This document shows positions 9,513 through 18,561 of a DNA stretch of 64,000 nt, piece by piece. Every line of letters starts with the position of its first letter. The first letter of the stretch is position 1. The stretch comes from Eubacteriales bacterium (GTDB lineage: Bacteria; Bacillota; Clostridia; Lachnospirales; Lachnospiraceae). The DNA lies in contig JAUNDE010000001.1 of the NCBI GenBank assembly GCA_030526265.1, positions 95,874-159,873 on the forward strand, in the 5' to 3' direction. The notes beneath the pieces were generated by a model. It worked only from the letters and a program-made list of their open reading frames with translations, did not search any database and was not told the origin of the DNA. The translations under genes were made by a program, and so were the position numbers.

Positions 9513-9549
9513 TGAATCTCATTGTTTTCGGGTGAATCTCACTGTTTTC
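9513..9549 (-). repeat. Tandem 17-bp direct repeats abutting the dapA -35 box
   Basis: The motif GAAAACARTGAGATTCA occurs twice (9533-9549 and 9513-9529), 20 bp apart start to start, differing at one base. The promoter-proximal copy ends flush against TTGACA. Two sites about two helical turns apart next to the -35 suggest a dimeric or cooperative activator site, but no known consensus is recognised. Confidence 0.7.
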
Positions 9550-9579
9550 AGCTGCATATATATTCACTTTTTTATTCTT

Positions 9580-10209
9580 TTATTCACCCATACATTCCAG
9601 TTTGCTGACAGAAACTTCATATGCAATTCTTTTCTCCGTCTCTGTTTCAGAAATTTTTTTCACATATTCCCTGCTCTGGATCCTGCCAAGCACCTGTACA
9701 TGCTCACCGATCTCAAAAGCAGCTGCATACCTTGCGTTCCGTCCCCAGCAGATACATGGAATATAATCTGATTTGCCATACGGGCGATTTACCGCAAGCA
9801 AAAGATCTGCAATCTCTCTTCCTAGAGGTGTTTTTCTGTAGATCGGCTGCTTACAGATGTAACCATCCAGCAATATTGAATTTGTTTTCGATCCCTCCGG
9901 TTCATCATCAATAAATTCGATCTCCCTCGCAAACACCGACAAGATCAGTCGGTTCTTCTGTTCCTCATGTCGGTTATACGAACGGAACTGTCCGCTTGCC
10001 ATGATGTATTCACCGCGATAATCCTGCGTCACATCAATCAATCGTTCGGATACCATAAGCGGAATCCGGTCTTCGGAATTACTCAGTCGTCTCACAAGGA
10101 TATCTACCATGTAAAACCCTTCACCAAATACCTCATGGCTGAATATAAATTCACTCGCCACTTCTCCCATAATCGTCACCTGGTTGTTTGCAATAATCTT
10201 ATCTGACAT
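9580..10209 (-). CDS. Tandem OB-fold single-stranded DNA-binding-like protein
   Basis: A 209-residue product resembling two SSB-type OB folds in tandem. The first (about 1-95) contains NNQVTIMGEV and a RGEYIMASGQFRSYNR strand pair; the second (about 105-207) contains ILLDGYICKQPIYRKT, then SDYIPCICWGRNARYAA, matching the SSB core strand, and EHVQVLGRIQSREY. It lacks the acidic C-terminal tail that canonical SSB uses to recruit partners; it ends VSKLECMGE. It is probably a paralogue to the main ssb (not in this window), acting in DNA repair, uptake or replication. The start is preceded by GGAAGGGAG. It is monocistronic, between dapA and the divergent typA. Confidence 0.72.
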   Translation of the reverse strand: MSDKIIANNQVTIMGEVASEFIFSHEVFGEGFYMVDILVRRLSNSEDRIPLMVSERLIDVTQDYRGEYIMASGQFRSYNRHEEQKNRLILSVFAREIEFIDDEPEGSKTNSILLDGYICKQPIYRKTPLGREIADLLLAVNRPYGKSDYIPCICWGRNARYAAAFEIGEHVQVLGRIQSREYVKKISETETEKRIAYEVSVSKLECMGE

Positions 10210-10355
10210 TGTTTAAATTCTCCCTTCCTCTGAAGCGTATTTTAAGTTGCTTTTCTCCCGAATGATTCGCATATTCTCATCGGGGTATTACATAGTCTAT
10301 GCACGCATTCCTTCGTTTAGAACCATTTTTTTCGTATTTCTCAAAATATGAGTGG

Positions 10356-10383
10356 TTGTATTTTTATAAAAATGTGATAAACT
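10356..10383 (+). promoter_or_regulatory. Putative promoter of typA
   Basis: TTGTAT (10356-10361), 16 bp spacer, TAAACT (10378-10383), ending about 50 bp before the typA ATG. Moderate match to sigma-A consensus. Confidence 0.5.
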
Positions 10384-10433
10384 AAATGAGTTGATGAAAA
10401 CCGCATTAAATAGGAAAAGGAAGATTTGATCAT

Positions 10434-12266
10434 ATGAGACAAAAAAGAGAAGATGTCAGAAATATAGCAATTATTGCTCATGTAGACCATGGCAAAACAA
10501 CGCTGGTTGACGAGCTGCTGAAACAGAGCGGTGTATTTCGTGAAAATCAGGAAGTTGCTGAACGTGTTATGGATTCAAACGATATTGAAAGAGAACGTGG
10601 TATCACGATCCTTTCCAAAAATACTGCCGTGTACTATAAAGGAACAAAGATCAACATTATCGATACCCCGGGACATGCTGATTTCGGCGGCGAAGTAGAA
10701 CGTGTCCTCAAAATGGTAAACGGTGTAGTCCTGGTTGTAGACGCATTTGAGGGCGCAATGCCACAGACAAAGTTCGTTCTCAGAAAAGCACTGGAACTGA
10801 AGCTTCCTGTTATCGTCTGCATTAATAAGATTGACCGTCCTGAGGCACGACCGGAAGAAGTGATCGACGAAGTGCTGGAGCTCTTCATCGACCTTGATGC
10901 CGATGACGAACAGCTGGAGTGCCCGTTCGTATATGCTTCCGCGAAATCAGGATATGCCCTGCTTGAACTTGATGACGGACCGGAAAACATGATCCCTCTG
11001 TTCGAGACGATCCTTGACTACATTCCGGCACCGGAAGGCGATCCGGAAGCAGGCACACAGGTACTGATCAGTACGATTGACTATAATGAATATGTCGGAC
11101 GTATCGGCATCGGTAAAGTAGACAATGGGACAATCCACACAAATCAGGATATGGTCGTTGTTAATGCGCATGATCCTGAAAAACAGCAGAAAGTGCGTAT
11201 CAGTAAATTATATGAATTTGACGGTTTGGAAAAAGTCGATGTAAAAGAAGCAACGATCGGTTCTATCGTTGCGATCTCCGGTATCTCTGATATTTCGATC
11301 GGAGACACACTCTGCTCTCCTGATTCTCCGGAACCAATTCCGTTCCAGAAGATCTCTGAGCCAACGATCGCAATGCAGTTCATCGTAAACGACAGCCCGT
11401 TTGCCGGGCAGGAAGGTAAATATGTGACATCCCGCCACTTAAGAGACCGTCTCCTTCGAGAGCTGAACACAGACGTAAGCCTCCGTGTGGAAGAAACAGA
11501 AAACACCGACAGCTTCAAAGTATCCGGACGTGGTGAGCTTCATCTTTCTGTTCTGATCGAGAACATGAGAAGAGAAGGTTATGAGTTCGCTGTCAGCAAG
11601 GCTGAAGTACTCTATAAGACAGATGAAAAAGGCAAAAAACTCGAACCGATGGAAATCGCATATATCGATGTCCCGGACGAATTCACCGGCACAGTAATCG
11701 AAAAACTCGGCCAGAGAAAAGGTGAGCTTCGCAACATGAGCGCATCTAACGGCGCTTATACAAGACTTGAATTCTCAATTCCGTCACGTGGCCTGATCGG
11801 ATATCGCGGTGAATTCTTAACAGATACAAAGGGAAACGGTATCATGAACACATTGTTTGACGGATATGCTCCTTACAAAGGAGATATTCAGTATCGTAAG
11901 CAGGGTTCTCTTATTTCCTTTGAGACTGGTGATTCTGTTACTTATGGTCTCTACAATGCACAGGAACGAGGCACTCTTTTTATCGGAGCAGGTGAAAAAG
12001 TCTACTCAGGAATGGTAATCGGACAGAATGGCAAGACAGATGATATCGAAGTAAATGTATGTAAGACAAAACATCTCACAAATACTCGTTCTTCCGGTGC
12101 CGACGACGCTCTCCGACTGACCCCTCCAAAAGTGCTGAGTCTCGAAGAAGCGCTTGATTTTATCGATACTGATGAGCTTCTGGAAGTCACACCAAAAACG
12201 CTTCGTATCCGCAAGAAGATCCTTGATCCAAGGCTTCGCAAGCGTGCAGGCTTCAAACAGAGCTAA
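10434..12266 (+). CDS. typA: Ribosome-binding translational GTPase TypA/BipA
   Basis: EF-G-like GTPase associated with the ribosome, needed for ribosome assembly and growth under stress or cold. The 610-residue product has all G motifs intact: [11 protein letters not shown] (P-loop), RGITI (switch I), DTPGHADF (G3 with the catalytic His) and [13 protein letters not shown] (G4). Domains II, III and V are followed by the BipA-specific C-terminal domain ending [16 protein letters not shown]. Start chosen at the first ATG. It is divergent from the SSB-like gene and precedes hpf by about 200 bp, another ribosome-state gene with its own promoter. Confidence 0.97.
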   Translation: MRQKREDVRNIAIIAHVDHGKTTLVDELLKQSGVFRENQEVAERVMDSNDIERERGITILSKNTAVYYKGTKINIIDTPGHADFGGEVERVLKMVNGVVLVVDAFEGAMPQTKFVLRKALELKLPVIVCINKIDRPEARPEEVIDEVLELFIDLDADDEQLECPFVYASAKSGYALLELDDGPENMIPLFETILDYIPAPEGDPEAGTQVLISTIDYNEYVGRIGIGKVDNGTIHTNQDMVVVNAHDPEKQQKVRISKLYEFDGLEKVDVKEATIGSIVAISGISDISIGDTLCSPDSPEPIPFQKISEPTIAMQFIVNDSPFAGQEGKYVTSRHLRDRLLRELNTDVSLRVEETENTDSFKVSGRGELHLSVLIENMRREGYEFAVSKAEVLYKTDEKGKKLEPMEIAYIDVPDEFTGTVIEKLGQRKGELRNMSASNGAYTRLEFSIPSRGLIGYRGEFLTDTKGNGIMNTLFDGYAPYKGDIQYRKQGSLISFETGDSVTYGLYNAQERGTLFIGAGEKVYSGMVIGQNGKTDDIEVNVCKTKHLTNTRSSGADDALRLTPPKVLSLEEALDFIDTDELLEVTPKTLRIRKKILDPRLRKRAGFKQS

Positions 12267-12365
12267 GCAAAAGCACTTCGGGATATTTTGAGGCTGCCTG
12301 TCCCATGCAGCTGTCCTGCCATGCACACGCGCTTTATAAAAATTTAAAATTTGAACTTCTATACT

Positions 12366-12434
12366 TTGTCTGGCAATTATGCTATACTCAATATATCAGA
12401 TATATTGTTTAAAAACGCATATTTTGTCAGACAA
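12366..12434 (+). promoter_or_regulatory. hpf promoter region: extended -10 with three palindromes
   Basis: An extended -10 (TGC TATACT, hexamer 12383-12388) lies about 85 bp before hpf. A perfect 19-bp palindrome CAATATATC-A-GATATATTG occupies 12389-12407, just after the -10. Two copies of TTGTCNGRCAA flank it: 12366-12376 in the spacer region and 12424-12434 in the leader; the second is a perfect palindrome. The pattern resembles the TNGTNNNACNA operators of GntR/FCD regulators, but no regulator is identified here. Confidence 0.45.
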
Positions 12435-12473
12435 TTTTTATCTGAAATCTTCTAGGTAAAGGAGTTGGAGATT

Positions 12474-13007
12474 ATGAAATTTACAATCAGCGGAAGAAAC
12501 ATGGAGGTAACAGCAGGGTTAAAAGATGCCGTAATCAGCAAACTCGGTAAGCTGGAAAAGTATTTCACTCCGGATGTTGAAGTGATCGTAACACTCAGTG
12601 TTGAAAAAGAAAGACATAAAATTGAAGTCACCATTCCTGTCAAAGGTGATATCATTCGTTCCGAGCAGGAAAGTACCGATATGTATATATCAATCGACCT
12701 TGTAACAGAAGTCATTGAACGTCAGCTCAAGAAATACCGCACAAAATTAATTGCAAAGCATCAGGATGGAATCGCTTTTAGTCATGATTTCTTCGAAGAA
12801 GACGATGTGAATTATGATGACGGAGAGATCCGCATCGTCCGTACAAAGAGATTTGGCATGAAGCCTATGTTCCCGGAAGATGCATGTGTACAGATGGAAC
12901 TTCTCGGACATAATTTCTTTGTTTTCTCAAATGCGGAAACAGATGAAGTGAATGTTGTTTACAAGAGAAAAAATGGTACATATGGATTGATCGAGCCGGA
13001 GTTCTAA
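12474..13007 (+). CDS. hpf: Long-form ribosome hibernation promoting factor
   Basis: Binds the 30S decoding region and dimerises ribosomes into inactive 100S particles in stationary phase or stress. About 177 residues: an N-terminal RaiA/HPF domain (1-100, MKFTISGRNMEVTAGLKDAV) and a C-terminal dimerisation domain (about 120-177) with RTKRFGMKPMFPEDACVQME and the closing NGTYGLIEPEF, which defines the long form. I chose ATG 12474 because AAAGGAG lies nine bases upstream; a TTG at 12465 would touch that site. It ends in the large hairpin element at 13046-13227, shared with the convergent yigZ. Confidence 0.95.
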   Translation: MKFTISGRNMEVTAGLKDAVISKLGKLEKYFTPDVEVIVTLSVEKERHKIEVTIPVKGDIIRSEQESTDMYISIDLVTEVIERQLKKYRTKLIAKHQDGIAFSHDFFEEDDVNYDDGEIRIVRTKRFGMKPMFPEDACVQMELLGHNFFVFSNAETDEVNVVYKRKNGTYGLIEPEF

Positions 13008-13045
13008 AATCGAGGTCAAATCATTTTGTAATAAAATAATTATAT

Positions 13046-13227
13046 AAAAACATGAAACTCCCTGCTTTCTCATCTCTTGTCCGGCTTGTTTTCCTGCGCT
13101 GCTTATATGATGCCGCGTTTCAAAACTCGCCCGACGCGGGCTCAAACAGTTGAAGCGCAGCATCAGCTATACTCGGAAAACTGCACCGGCCCGCGAATGA
13201 TGCGAAAGCAGGGAGTTTCATGTTTTT
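13046..13227. repeat. 182-bp palindromic element with terminator-like outer arms
   Basis: Perfect 24-bp inverted arms (13046-13069, with left A-run; 13204-13227, with right T-run) bound a 134-bp centre that itself folds into nested imperfect stems: CCGG...CCGG, GTTTTCC...GGAAAAC, and a 15-bp GATGC...GCATC stem with two mismatches. The outer arms alone would be a good bidirectional terminator for the convergent hpf and yigZ genes; the centre is far longer than a normal terminator loop. No open reading frame of note is inside. Confidence 0.75.
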
Positions 13228-13231
13228 TAAG

Positions 13232-13888
13232 TTATTTTTCAAATATGACGACCTCACCCTCGATCTCTGCAAAGTAGCATGCATCCCCTTCGGTGAGCAC
13301 AGCTCTTGCATTGGTTCCCTCGATAAGGTCACTTTTGATCTTTCCTAGATTCTCTGTCGGAACCATCGCAGTCAGTTCTACTTTATCTGTATAGACCGAG
13401 TCCATGATCGCGATCTTCTGCTCTCCCAAGATGTACTGTATCTTTCCAAGACCGGTGTAATCTGTTTCGATGTAAAGATGTACACCGGCTGTTTTGGTGA
13501 TCACAGTTGAATTTGCCAGTCCTTCTTTCACAGCACCGGAATACGCTCTGACAAGTCCTCCTGTCCCGAGAAGTGTGCCTCCAAAATATCTTGTCACAAC
13601 AACTGCAGCGTTATGGATATCCTCTCCCAGCAGCACGTCAAGCATTGGTTTCCCGGCAGTGCCTCCGGGCTCTCCGTCATCACTGAACCTGGCGGTTTCA
13701 TGACGTTCTCCAAGAACATATGCAAAACAGTTGTGTCTTGCATCCCAGTATTTCTTCTTTGTATTTTCTATAAATTCAAGGGCATCTTCCTCACTCTCAA
13801 TTTCTTTTACAGTGGCAATAAACCGCGACTTTTTCTCAACGATCTCACCCTGTCCTCCCTCATATATTGCTCTGTATTCTGACAGCAT
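13232..13888 (-). CDS. yigZ: YigZ/IMPACT family protein
   Basis: A 218-residue member of the UPF0029 (YigZ/IMPACT N-terminal) family with a C-terminal DUF1949 ferredoxin-like domain. Recognised motifs are KKSRFIATV near residue 19, RHNCFAYVLG near 51, DDGEPGGTAGKPML near 69 and VVTRYFGGTLLGTGGLVRAY near 97. The family is linked to translation regulation through the eukaryotic homologue IMPACT; the bacterial function is unsettled. Convergent with hpf and divergent from the penicillin-binding protein. An 8-bp inverted repeat ATCTGTTA...TAACAGAT (about 13920-13949) lies upstream between it and pbp. Length is normal. Confidence 0.93.
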   Translation of the reverse strand: MLSEYRAIYEGGQGEIVEKKSRFIATVKEIESEEDALEFIENTKKKYWDARHNCFAYVLGERHETARFSDDGEPGGTAGKPMLDVLLGEDIHNAAVVVTRYFGGTLLGTGGLVRAYSGAVKEGLANSTVITKTAGVHLYIETDYTGLGKIQYILGEQKIAIMDSVYTDKVELTAMVPTENLGKIKSDLIEGTNARAVLTEGDACYFAEIEGEVVIFEK

Positions 13889-14064
13889 CTTTCATCCACC
13901 ATCCTCTTACTCTTTTCGATATCTGTTACATCATAAACGATATAACAGATTAAGTATACTCAATTTCTTAACTTTTTCCTATCCAAATGTGAACTTTTCA
14001 TTTTTATCTTTATTTCAATACGTTTCTTTGTTATAATAACGTGGTATAAAAGGAGGCTAAACTC

Positions 14065-16530
14065 ATGAATTATGGAAAAAGAAAAGCTTCAAAAAGGCAG
14101 AAGGAAATCACTTCCAGAGGCACGATGCAGAGTAAGCGTATCGGTGTCAGACTAATCAAAGCCTTTTTACTTTTAATCATCATTGCCTGTGGTGCAGTCG
14201 CAGCAGGCGGACTGATTTTTGTAAAAAACATCATAGACAAATCTCCGGAGATCACTCCGAATGATGTACGTCCAAGCGGATTTACAACATTTGTTTATGC
14301 GGATGACAACACAACAGAAATTGAAAAGTTTGTTGCATCCGGTTCCAACCGTATTTACAAACCTATTGATGAAATACCGGTCGATCTTCAGCATGCTTTC
14401 GTAGCGATCGAGGATGAACGTTTCTATGAACACAAAGGAATCGACCCACAGGGTATTCTTCGAGCAGCTGTCGTAGGTATCTCCCAGGGCGGTCACTTCT
14501 CAGAAGGTGCGAGCACGATCACACAGCAGCTGATCAAAAACAATGTTTTCCCTAATTTCGTATCTGAGAATACATTCTCTGAGAAATTGGAACGTAAGTT
14601 TCAGGAACAGTATCTTGCTCTGAACATCGAGAAACAGATGACAAAGGATGAGATCCTCGAAAGTTATATGAATACGATCAACCTCGGCCAGAATACACTT
14701 GGTGTACAGGCAGCATCGAAACGTTATTTTAACAAAGATGTTTCTGAACTCACACTTTCCGAGTGTGCTGTTATTGCCGGAATCACGCAGAATCCTTCTG
14801 CTTACAATCCGATTACTTTCCCTGAAGAAAATGCCTCACGCCGCGATAAGGTATTAAGTAAAATGCTGGAGCAGGGATACATTGATCAGACAGCCTACGA
14901 TGAAGCAATTGCGGATGATGTATATGCCAGAATTCAGAATGTTAATGTTCAATTCGGCGAAGACAGCCCATATTCTTATTTTGTAGACGCATTATCAATT
15001 CAGGTAATCGAAGACCTTCAGAATCGTTTGGGATATTCTGAGACACAGGCTTACAACGCTCTTTACAGTGGCGGCCTGAGTATTTACACAACACAGAATC
15101 TTGCACTGCAGCAGATCTGTGATGAAGAAATGAACAATCCGGAAAACTATCCTTGGCTCACAGAAGTAGGTATCTCCTACGCACTCACAGTGACAAGAGC
15201 TGATGGAACTGTTGAAAATTATGGTTCCGGACATTTGAGACAATACGCGCTCAATGCACATGGTGATGATCAGGGTCTTTTATATTCTTCTGAAGATGAA
15301 GCCAGGGCTTTCGTAGAAGAATGGAAATCAACCATCGCCCAGGAAGGTGATACTTATGTAGAGAATCTTACTCTTACTCCTCAGCCACAGGCTTCCGTAA
15401 CTTTGATGGATCAGTCAACCGGACAGATCAAAGCCATGGTTGGCGGACGTGGATCGAAGGTAGCCAGCCAGAGTCTGAACAGAGCTTACCGGGGTTCACC
15501 TAGACAGCCGGGTTCATGTTTCAAGATTCTTTCTACCTATGCTCCTGCACTGGATGCATGTGGACAGACACTTGCAACGATCATCAAGGACGAGCCTTGG
15601 AAATACTCGAATGGCGCTCCTCTCAAAAATGCTTCCGGCGGATACCTTGGAAATATCACGATGAGAAAAGCAATTGAGCAGTCACAAAACGTGTGTGCTG
15701 TTAAGACAATCAACGAAGTAACACCGGAACTTGGTTATCAGTACGTACAGAAATTCGGAATTTCCACATTGGACGAAGCTGACAAAGTCGAATCGATCGC
15801 ACTTGGCGGTCTCACGAACGGAGTATATAACTATGAACTCTGCGCAGCATTTGCTGCAATCGCAAATAATGGCGTATACAATACACCTACGCTTTATACA
15901 AAGATCCTGGATCATGACGGAAATGTCCTTTTGGAAGCAAATCCTGAATCAAGACAGGTGATCAAAGATTCTACTGCAGCGCTTCTCACGAGTGCGATGC
16001 AGGACGTTGTAAAATATGGTACAGGCCGCAGTGCACAGCTCGATAACATGCCGGTATCCGGAAAGACAGGAACAACAGATCACGACAAAGATCTCTGGTT
16101 CTGCGCTTTCACTCCATATTATACATGTGCTGTCTGGGGTGGATACGATGAAAACAAGTCTTTGACATCTATTGATACCCAGTATCGTTTCCGAATCTGG
16201 AGAGGTATTATGAGTCGAATTCATGCCGTTCTTGAAAGAAAAGAATTCGAGATGCCAGATTCAATCCAGCGAAAGACAATCTGTACAGAAAGCGGCTTGA
16301 TCGCATCAGGAGGCTGTCCTTCCATAACAGAATACTTCGCAAAGGGAAGCGTTCCGGATGAATACTGTCCTGGACACGGACCTGATCCGGAAGAAGAAAC
16401 AGAAGAAAATCCAGACCGAACTACCGGGCAGGAGAACAATACAACCGGCGGCGAGACTACCGGCGGTGAGCAGCTGGTGGCAGTGATACCGGCGGCGGTC
16501 AATAACCACTTTAGTAATCAAGTAAAATAA
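14065..16530 (+). CDS. Class A penicillin-binding protein (PBP1A type) with frameshifted tail
   Basis: Bifunctional peptidoglycan synthase anchored in the cell membrane. The 821-residue product has a basic N-terminus, one membrane segment (about 29-56), a GT51 glycosyltransferase domain (EDERFYEHKGID and GASTITQQLIKNN, about 110-160) and a transpeptidase domain with the three active-site motifs: SxxK in GSCFK near residue 490, SQN near 540 and SGKTGTTDHDKD near 667. A Gly/Thr/Glu-rich C-terminal tail follows. Near the end the frame changes character: at 16471-16475 the GGE repeat turns into QLVAVIPAAV, whereas the other frame continues GGSDTGGGQ and stops at 16503-16505. This looks like a one-base deletion. 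Catalytic domains are unaffected. RBS AAAGGAGG. Confidence 0.94.
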   Translation: MNYGKRKASKRQKEITSRGTMQSKRIGVRLIKAFLLLIIIACGAVAAGGLIFVKNIIDKSPEITPNDVRPSGFTTFVYADDNTTEIEKFVASGSNRIYKPIDEIPVDLQHAFVAIEDERFYEHKGIDPQGILRAAVVGISQGGHFSEGASTITQQLIKNNVFPNFVSENTFSEKLERKFQEQYLALNIEKQMTKDEILESYMNTINLGQNTLGVQAASKRYFNKDVSELTLSECAVIAGITQNPSAYNPITFPEENASRRDKVLSKMLEQGYIDQTAYDEAIADDVYARIQNVNVQFGEDSPYSYFVDALSIQVIEDLQNRLGYSETQAYNALYSGGLSIYTTQNLALQQICDEEMNNPENYPWLTEVGISYALTVTRADGTVENYGSGHLRQYALNAHGDDQGLLYSSEDEARAFVEEWKSTIAQEGDTYVENLTLTPQPQASVTLMDQSTGQIKAMVGGRGSKVASQSLNRAYRGSPRQPGSCFKILSTYAPALDACGQTLATIIKDEPWKYSNGAPLKNASGGYLGNITMRKAIEQSQNVCAVKTINEVTPELGYQYVQKFGISTLDEADKVESIALGGLTNGVYNYELCAAFAAIANNGVYNTPTLYTKILDHDGNVLLEANPESRQVIKDSTAALLTSAMQDVVKYGTGRSAQLDNMPVSGKTGTTDHDKDLWFCAFTPYYTCAVWGGYDENKSLTSIDTQYRFRIWRGIMSRIHAVLERKEFEMPDSIQRKTICTESGLIASGGCPSITEYFAKGSVPDEYCPGHGPDPEEETEENPDRTTGQENNTTGGETTGGEQLVAVIPAAVNNHFSNQVK

Positions 16531-16543
16531 ATATTTGCTCAAA

Positions 16544-16580
16544 AATAAGAGACGGGATAATCTTCATCCCGTCTCTTATT
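16544..16580. terminator. Bidirectional terminator between pbp and glucokinase gene
   Basis: A perfect 15-bp stem AATAAGAGACGGGAT / ATCCCGTCTCTTATT with a 7-nt loop, A-rich on the left and T-rich on the right, between convergent genes. Confidence 0.9.
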
Positions 16581-16598
16581 TTCTTCCTTTATCATTTT

Positions 16599-17534
16599 TC
16601 AGGATAATACCATTCTGGCAGCCCCACAGATTCCGGCATCATTCCCGAGTTCAGCCAGGGCAAATCGAACCTCATGATCTGCAAAGAATGCATGCGCATG
16701 ATATTCTTTCTCGATAAACCGGAACAAAATATCCCCTGCCTTTGAAACACCGCCGCCAACAATAATGAGCGCCGGATTTGCAAGTGCTGTCACTGCAGCC
16801 AGTCCACGCCCAAGGTGGAGTCCAAATTCTTCTGCGATCTCAATCGCGACTTTATCTCCCATTTTCACAGCGTCAAAAACAGTTTTTGCATTCACTTTCT
16901 GCCCACGAAGAATAGAAGCATCATTATTTTTCGCAAGTCTGTTATTCGCTAGCCTTGCAATTCCTGTTGCGGAAGAGTAATATTCGAGACAACCGTGAAG
17001 CCCACATCCACATGTACCGGTCTCCTCCGGATTCACGCAGATATGTCCGATCTCGCCACAGGCTCCGGAGGATCCGACGAGCATTCTTTCGTCAACGATG
17101 ATTCCCCCACCTACACCTGTTCCAAGTGTCACCATGACAATGTCTTTTTCTCCTCTTCCTGCACCAAGCCACATTTCTCCCATCGCAGCCAAGTTTGCAT
17201 CATTTGCCGCTTCAATACGGATGCCATCAAGCAATGCACCCAGTTCCTTTTTCACATTTTTGTGGCCCCATCCAAGATTTGCTGTCTTATAAACCTCCCC
17301 ATTGTTCTTCACCGGAGCGGGAATTCCAATTCCGACTCCATTCAGTTCAGATCTGTCCAATCCCTTTTCTTTCATTTTCTTCAGAACTTCTTCTGCAATA
17401 TCAGGAAGGATATATTCTCCCTGATTCTCTTTTCTTGTTGGAATTTCCCATTTATCCAGAATAACTCCATCCACAGAAAAAAGCCCCAGTTTAATACTTG
17501 TACCCCCAACATCAACACCAAAACAATAATTCAT
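16599..17534 (-). CDS. ROK-family glucokinase
   Basis: Predicted ATP-dependent glucose phosphorylation in the cytoplasm. About 311 residues: N-terminal phosphate-binding motif VDVGGTSIKLGLF, the catalytic-region NDANLAAMGE, GTGVGGGIIVD, and the ROK zinc motif CGCGLHGCLEYY. I chose the ATG at 17532-17534, giving MNYCFGVDVGG, with AGAGAGG upstream; the open frame extends 32 codons further into hprK without a matching site. It follows hprK by 25 bp, which suits a role in sugar uptake and catabolite control. Substrate could be another hexose. Confidence 0.9.
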   Translation of the reverse strand: MNYCFGVDVGGTSIKLGLFSVDGVILDKWEIPTRKENQGEYILPDIAEEVLKKMKEKGLDRSELNGVGIGIPAPVKNNGEVYKTANLGWGHKNVKKELGALLDGIRIEAANDANLAAMGEMWLGAGRGEKDIVMVTLGTGVGGGIIVDERMLVGSSGACGEIGHICVNPEETGTCGCGLHGCLEYYSSATGIARLANNRLAKNNDASILRGQKVNAKTVFDAVKMGDKVAIEIAEEFGLHLGRGLAAVTALANPALIIVGGGVSKAGDILFRFIEKEYHAHAFFADHEVRFALAELGNDAGICGAARMVLS

Positions 17535-17559
17535 TCTTTTATCCTCTCTTTTATTGGAA

Positions 17560-18501
17560 TTAAAACAAATTGTTCTCTTCTGATTTTTCCAGATTCTCCT
17601 GCACTCTTCTGTACAATTCTTTTGCTGCATTATATCCCATCAGTTTCTGACGATGGTTGATAGCTGCCGTCTCAACAATGATTGCAAGATTTCTTCCCGG
17701 CCTGATCGGAAGTCTGTGACAAACAACTTTATTTCCAAGTATTTCGGTGTATTCTTCATCAAGACCTAATCGTTCGTAATTCTTCTCTCTGCTCCACTCC
17801 TCCAGCGTAATCACCAGATCTATATTCTTTGTATCCCTTACACTTAACACTCCAAAAAGCGTCTTCACATCAACAATACCGATTCCACGAAGTTCAATGA
17901 AATGTTTTGTGATGTCAGGTGCGTTTCCAATCAAAGTATCATCATTGATCTTGCGGATCTCTACAACATCATCACTGATAAGACGATGACCTCGTTTCAC
18001 AAGTTCCAGCGCAGACTCACTCTTTCCGATTCCGCTCTCCCCTGTGATCATGACTCCGACTCCATATACTTCAACAAGCACTCCATGAACAGAAATACAT
18101 GGTGCCATTTCTTTATTCAGCCAGCTCAGAGAATCCGCCATAAATTCTGTTGTCTTTTTCTCTGTCAAAAAAATAGGAATATCCTTTTCTCTCGCCTTCT
18201 CAAGCAGCATATCCTCCGGCACAAGATTTCTGCAAAAAACAAGACATGGGATTTTTGTAGATAGAAGCTGCTCATAGATCTCCAGCTTCTTCGCCTCATC
18301 CTGTTTCTCCATGAATGTATATTCCACTCGTCCGATGATCTGAATACGCTCATGATCAAAATGTTCATAATATCCAGTCAGTTGCAATGCCGGTCTGTTT
18401 ACATCCGGTTCGCTCAGATATTTTTCTGACAGATCAACCTCTGGTGTCATGTTCTTCAAATGCATTTTCTCTACAAGCTTTAACATTTCTACTTTCGGCA
18501 T
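17560..18501 (-). CDS. hprK: HPr kinase/phosphorylase
   Basis: Phosphorylates or dephosphorylates HPr at Ser46, the sensor step of carbon catabolite repression in Firmicutes. The 313-residue product has an N-terminal domain (1-130), the P-loop GESGIGKSE near residue 154, the adjacent SDDVVEI, and the HprK signature ELRGIGIVDVKTLFG near residue 203. The C-terminus is Asn/Glu-rich (NLEKSEENNLF). The start follows GAGGAAG. It sits between uvrC and glucokinase in one minus-strand run. Confidence 0.97.
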   Translation of the reverse strand: MPKVEMLKLVEKMHLKNMTPEVDLSEKYLSEPDVNRPALQLTGYYEHFDHERIQIIGRVEYTFMEKQDEAKKLEIYEQLLSTKIPCLVFCRNLVPEDMLLEKAREKDIPIFLTEKKTTEFMADSLSWLNKEMAPCISVHGVLVEVYGVGVMITGESGIGKSESALELVKRGHRLISDDVVEIRKINDDTLIGNAPDITKHFIELRGIGIVDVKTLFGVLSVRDTKNIDLVITLEEWSREKNYERLGLDEEYTEILGNKVVCHRLPIRPGRNLAIIVETAAINHRQKLMGYNAAKELYRRVQENLEKSEENNLF

Positions 18502-18561
18502 AATTTCTTCCTCACATTTTCAAGTTTCAATATCACTATCATAAGAATAACACAAATCACT

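Noticed and set aside
10230-10330. Possible further copy of the palindromic repeat upstream of typA (TGCACGCATTCCTTCG segment)
   Set aside because: Only a short resemblance and a 5-bp CCCGA/TCGGG stem; no core match.
13920-13949. ATCTGTTA...TAACAGAT inverted repeat between yigZ and the PBP gene
   Set aside because: An 8-bp repeat in AT-rich DNA with a 14-nt gap is near what chance would give; not promoted to an operator.
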